This document shows, in pieces, positions 12,590-14,618 of a stretch of DNA of 14,618 nt; the first letter of the stretch is position 1, and each line of letters starts with the position of its first letter. The stretch lies in NCBI GenBank assembly GCA_946886805.1, contig CAMPJM010000040.1, positions 1 through 14,618 of the forward strand. The letters run 5' to 3'. Made by a program: the position numbers and the translations under genes. Below the pieces are notes generated by a model. That model was not told where the DNA came from. It worked only from the letters and a program-made list of their open reading frames with translations, and searched no databases. The DNA comes from an uncultured Flammeovirgaceae bacterium (GTDB lineage Bacteria; Bacteroidota; Bacteroidia; Cytophagales; Cyclobacteriaceae).

Positions 12590-14236
12590 TTACTCATCCC
12601 CGAAGATAATGGTATAGCACAGTCCGATTCCTCCAACCGCCGCTAGTATAAAGAATATTATTGCCAGGCCCGGATATCCAAACAACATAAAGGGAGAGGG
12701 AACACTCATAAGCATTGCCGCTCCAATGATCATTGCCGCGATTATCAGACCCAGTGTAATTCGATTGGCTATTTTTTGGAAACCATCTGTCAAACGTTTT
12801 TCGTCCAGTGCTTCGATTTCCATCCGGAACTTGTTATCAGCCAAATTTTCTGTGATTTTATTTATTCGCTGAGGGAGCTTTTCTGCCAGGTTCTTTGAAT
12901 TTAGCAGCATTGTGAAGATCTCCTCCGGGGCCAAATCTTTTAGAAATTTGGTCTGCATCAATTTACTCATATAGGTTCTGACTGCAGAACGAAGATCATA
13001 TTCTGGTGCCAGGAAAGCTATGATCTGGTCCATGTTCAAAAGCACCTTGCCGAGTATGTTGACTTCTACAGGAAGATGAATGCCATTCATTGCAGCACTT
13101 CTGTTCATCTGGATTAAAAGTTTACCCGTTTCCATATCCTGTGCCGTACTGTTCCTGTTCTCATCAACCATAACTGATATTTCTCTTCGAAATTCAGCAA
13201 TAGTGGCCAGATCTCCAGGTTCGCTCATTTCTAGAAGAATTTCTGCAATTTCTTCGCCATTGTCCTTGCTGAGGGCCAGGAGAAGTCTCAATAAAAATTC
13301 ACGCATCCTTTTAGAAAACTGGGCCACCATTCCCAGATCCATAAGGGCGATTTTTCCATTCTCCATGAGATGAACATTACCCGGATGAGGATCTGCATGG
13401 ACAAAGCCGTCCGATACTATTTGTTTGAGATACGCTTCTACAAACTCATCCACCAGGGGAGTAAAATCCGTTTCGGTCTTTTTGATGGGATTTACGCTTG
13501 TAATTTTTGTTCCCTTCACATATTCCATGGTGAGCACACGTGAGGTGGTATAATCTGGAATGGGCTGCGGGATTACAAGCCTACGGTAATCCTCCAGATT
13601 GATTGCGAGGTTGACCAGATTGTTTGCTTCTCTTAGGTAATCCAACTCGTGCAGCATAATCCTCCTGAGTTCTAGGAGGATATCATTGAAGTCATATTTT
13701 TTACCCATTTGGGTGTGCTTGACAGCCAGGTTAGCCACTTCCTCCAGGGTATTGAGATCATCCATAAACTTTTGTCTAATTCCCGGTCGCTGGACCTTTA
13801 CTGCCACAGTCTTTCCTGAACGTAATTCAGCGAGATGAACCTGGCCGATAGAAGCACTAGCCAAAGGCTCCTCCTGAAAAAAATTGAATCCTTTGGAAAT
13901 TTTGGTTCCGATTTCACCTTCCACTATTTCTCTTACTTCCTCAAAAGGCACAGTTGGCAAATCATCTTGGAGACTGGAGAGTGCTTCCAAATAATTATCC
14001 GGAAGTAGATCCGGGCGGGTTGAAAGAAGTTGTCCGAGCTTAATGTATGTTGGCCCCATTTTTTTAAGATCCTCAACGAGTTCTTCAGGTGACTGGTCAT
14101 AATGAGAGAGCTCTTGTGTTTCACCCTCTTCAAGCGCACTTGAGGCCGTATGATGGAGAAGGTCACTGTGCCTGTACTTAAGCATGAAACTCAAAAACTT
14201 TTGATATCGCAACAGATTTTCTGGCAAAATGGACAT
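12590..14236 (-). CDS. ABC1/UbiB-family atypical kinase-like membrane protein
   Basis: The 548-residue protein carries the full UbiB signature set. These are the KxGQ motif Lys66-Leu-Gly-Gln69 in GPTYIKLGQ, the alanine-rich loop LASASIGQVH (125-134), the ATP-site Lys147 in VAVKVQRPG, the ExD motif Glu197-Leu-Asp199 in HELDYLREAN, the catalytic-loop equivalent HADPHPGN (280-287) and DLG (300-302). Two transmembrane segments sit at the C terminus (about 497-513 and 519-545). In other organisms, members support ubiquinone or other lipid metabolism through ATPase or kinase-like activity at membranes. Bacteroidota use menaquinone, so a direct ubiquinone role is doubtful and the physiological substrate is unknown. 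The start ATG at 14236 gives a typical N terminus. Upstream on the minus strand TATCTTCG (14278-14271) matches seven of eight promoter-box positions. It is probably a housekeeping neighbour and not part of the polysaccharide pathway. Confidence 0.92.
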   Translation of the reverse strand: MSILPENLLRYQKFLSFMLKYRHSDLLHHTASSALEEGETQELSHYDQSPEELVEDLKKMGPTYIKLGQLLSTRPDLLPDNYLEALSSLQDDLPTVPFEEVREIVEGEIGTKISKGFNFFQEEPLASASIGQVHLAELRSGKTVAVKVQRPGIRQKFMDDLNTLEEVANLAVKHTQMGKKYDFNDILLELRRIMLHELDYLREANNLVNLAINLEDYRRLVIPQPIPDYTTSRVLTMEYVKGTKITSVNPIKKTETDFTPLVDEFVEAYLKQIVSDGFVHADPHPGNVHLMENGKIALMDLGMVAQFSKRMREFLLRLLLALSKDNGEEIAEILLEMSEPGDLATIAEFRREISVMVDENRNSTAQDMETGKLLIQMNRSAAMNGIHLPVEVNILGKVLLNMDQIIAFLAPEYDLRSAVRTYMSKLMQTKFLKDLAPEEIFTMLLNSKNLAEKLPQRINKITENLADNKFRMEIEALDEKRLTDGFQKIANRITLGLIIAAMIIGAAMLMSVPSPFMLFGYPGLAIIFFILAAVGGIGLCYTIIFGDE

Positions 14237-14462
14237 AAGATCAGTGGTTTGATGGAATATGCTTATTTTCCGAAGATACTTAAATCCATAAATACTTGAG
14301 TTGGTGGTCTGATAATTAAAGTTTAAATTAAGAATTTATGTTAAAAGGCTGGCTTCAGTAAAGAATACTCCCTCTTCTTGAAGCGAAATTAAAAGGGTCT
14401 TTTTCGTAAGTGTGAGGCAATGAGGAAGCTGGACGAAGAGTGATAAAAAAGCTTCTAAATCT

Positions 14463-14494
14463 TTTGGAAACAATAGAGGTAAAAACTACATTTG
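14463..14494 (+). promoter_or_regulatory. Bacteroidota-type promoter for the tRNA-Ser gene
   Basis: TTTG at 14463-14466 (-33) and TACATTTG at 14487-14494 (-7, exact TANNTTTG) are separated by 20 bases, an ideal spacing for the Bacteroidota primary sigma factor. Transcription would start near 14500, about 30 bases before the mature tRNA. The -7 box overlaps a short inverted repeat, TTTGC (14491-14495) with GCAAA (14500-14504). The rest of 14237-14462 is A+T-rich and shows no gene or convincing structure. Confidence 0.75.
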
Positions 14495-14530
14495 CAACCG
14501 CAAATTAATTGCACGTTCTTATAATAATCC

Positions 14531-14615
14531 GGAGAGTTGCCAGAGTGGTTAATGGAGCAGTTTGCTAAACTGTCGACGAGCAATTGTCGCGTGAGTTCGA
14601 ATCTCACACTCTCCG
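14531..14615 (+). tRNA. tRNA-Ser (anticodon GCU)
   Basis: The 85-base cloverleaf is complete. Acceptor GGAGAGT (14531-14537) pairs with ACTCTCC (14608-14614), with discriminator G14615. The anticodon stem GCAGT/ACTGT encloses loop TTGCTAA, with anticodon GCT at 14564-14566, which reads AGC and AGU. A long variable arm closed by CGAC/GTCG identifies the serine class. The T arm is GTGAG-TTCGAAT-CTCAC. The D-stem is short with one mismatch. No CCA is encoded; the bases after the discriminator are CTA, so CCA must be added after transcription. Confidence 0.97.
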
Positions 14616-14618
14616 CTA

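Noticed and set aside
14531..14618. tRNA-Ser as an attachment site for an integrated element
   Set aside because: No second copy of the tRNA 3' end, integrase gene or other mobile-element gene is present in the window.
1..14618. CRISPR arrays, insertion sequences or toxin-antitoxin and defence genes
   Set aside because: No spaced short repeats, transposase frames, terminal inverted repeats or defence-type domains are visible on either strand.

Overview
The window looks like chromosomal DNA from a member of the Bacteroidota, most likely Flavobacteriaceae. The grounds are moderate-to-low G+C by eye, promoter boxes of the TTTG / TANNTTTG type instead of the E. coli -35/-10 pair, few Shine-Dalgarno sites, a lipoprotein whose mature end (CSVEDD) resembles the Bacteroidota surface-export signal, Ig/PKD-like secreted repeats, and a Wza-Wzc-PHP phosphatase-Wzi exopolysaccharide set with flavobacterial-style sequences. 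The species cannot be named from this sequence.

Layout. Positions 1-1608 hold the 3' part of a gene for a repetitive secreted protein (two 94-residue repeats visible) and a complete gene for a surface lipoprotein ending in one diverged copy of the same repeat; each is followed by a hairpin terminator. Positions 1624-1658 are a control region packed with inverted repeats and a TANNTTTG box. From 1650 to 10401 runs a tightly packed seven-gene plus-strand operon: GT4 glycosyltransferase, PglC-like phosphoglycosyl transferase, PglD-like acetyltransferase, PglE-like aminotransferase, PglF-like membrane dehydratase, Wza-like outer-membrane export lipoprotein, and Wzc-like tyrosine autokinase. A CpsB/YwqE-like PHP-family tyrosine phosphatase (10391-11140, minus) meets the kinase gene tail to tail with an 11-base overlap. 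A Wzi-family outer-membrane protein gene (11237-12583, plus) diverges from the phosphatase gene. An ABC1/UbiB-family kinase-like membrane protein (12590-14236, minus) and a tRNA-Ser(GCU) with a good promoter (14463-14615) close the window.

How it works together (inference from family knowledge). PglF, PglE and PglD homologues convert UDP-GlcNAc to UDP-N,N'-diacetylbacillosamine. The PglC homologue moves the phospho-sugar onto undecaprenyl phosphate, and the GT4 enzyme, which resembles PglA, probably adds the second sugar. Wza and Wzc form the export channel and its regulated inner-membrane partner, the PHP phosphatase should reverse the tyrosine phosphorylation of Wzc, and Wzi helps hold or assemble the polymer at the surface. 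No flippase, polymerase or further glycosyltransferases are in the window, so this is the initiation and export part of a larger pathway.

The polysaccharide genes belong to known families. The less ordinary features are the helix-containing Ig-like repeat family at the left end, the overlapping palindromes on the operon's first start codon, the hexanucleotide tyrosine-glycine repeat at the kinase tail, and the overlapping kinase/phosphatase gene ends. I did not find convincing evidence for a wholly new system.
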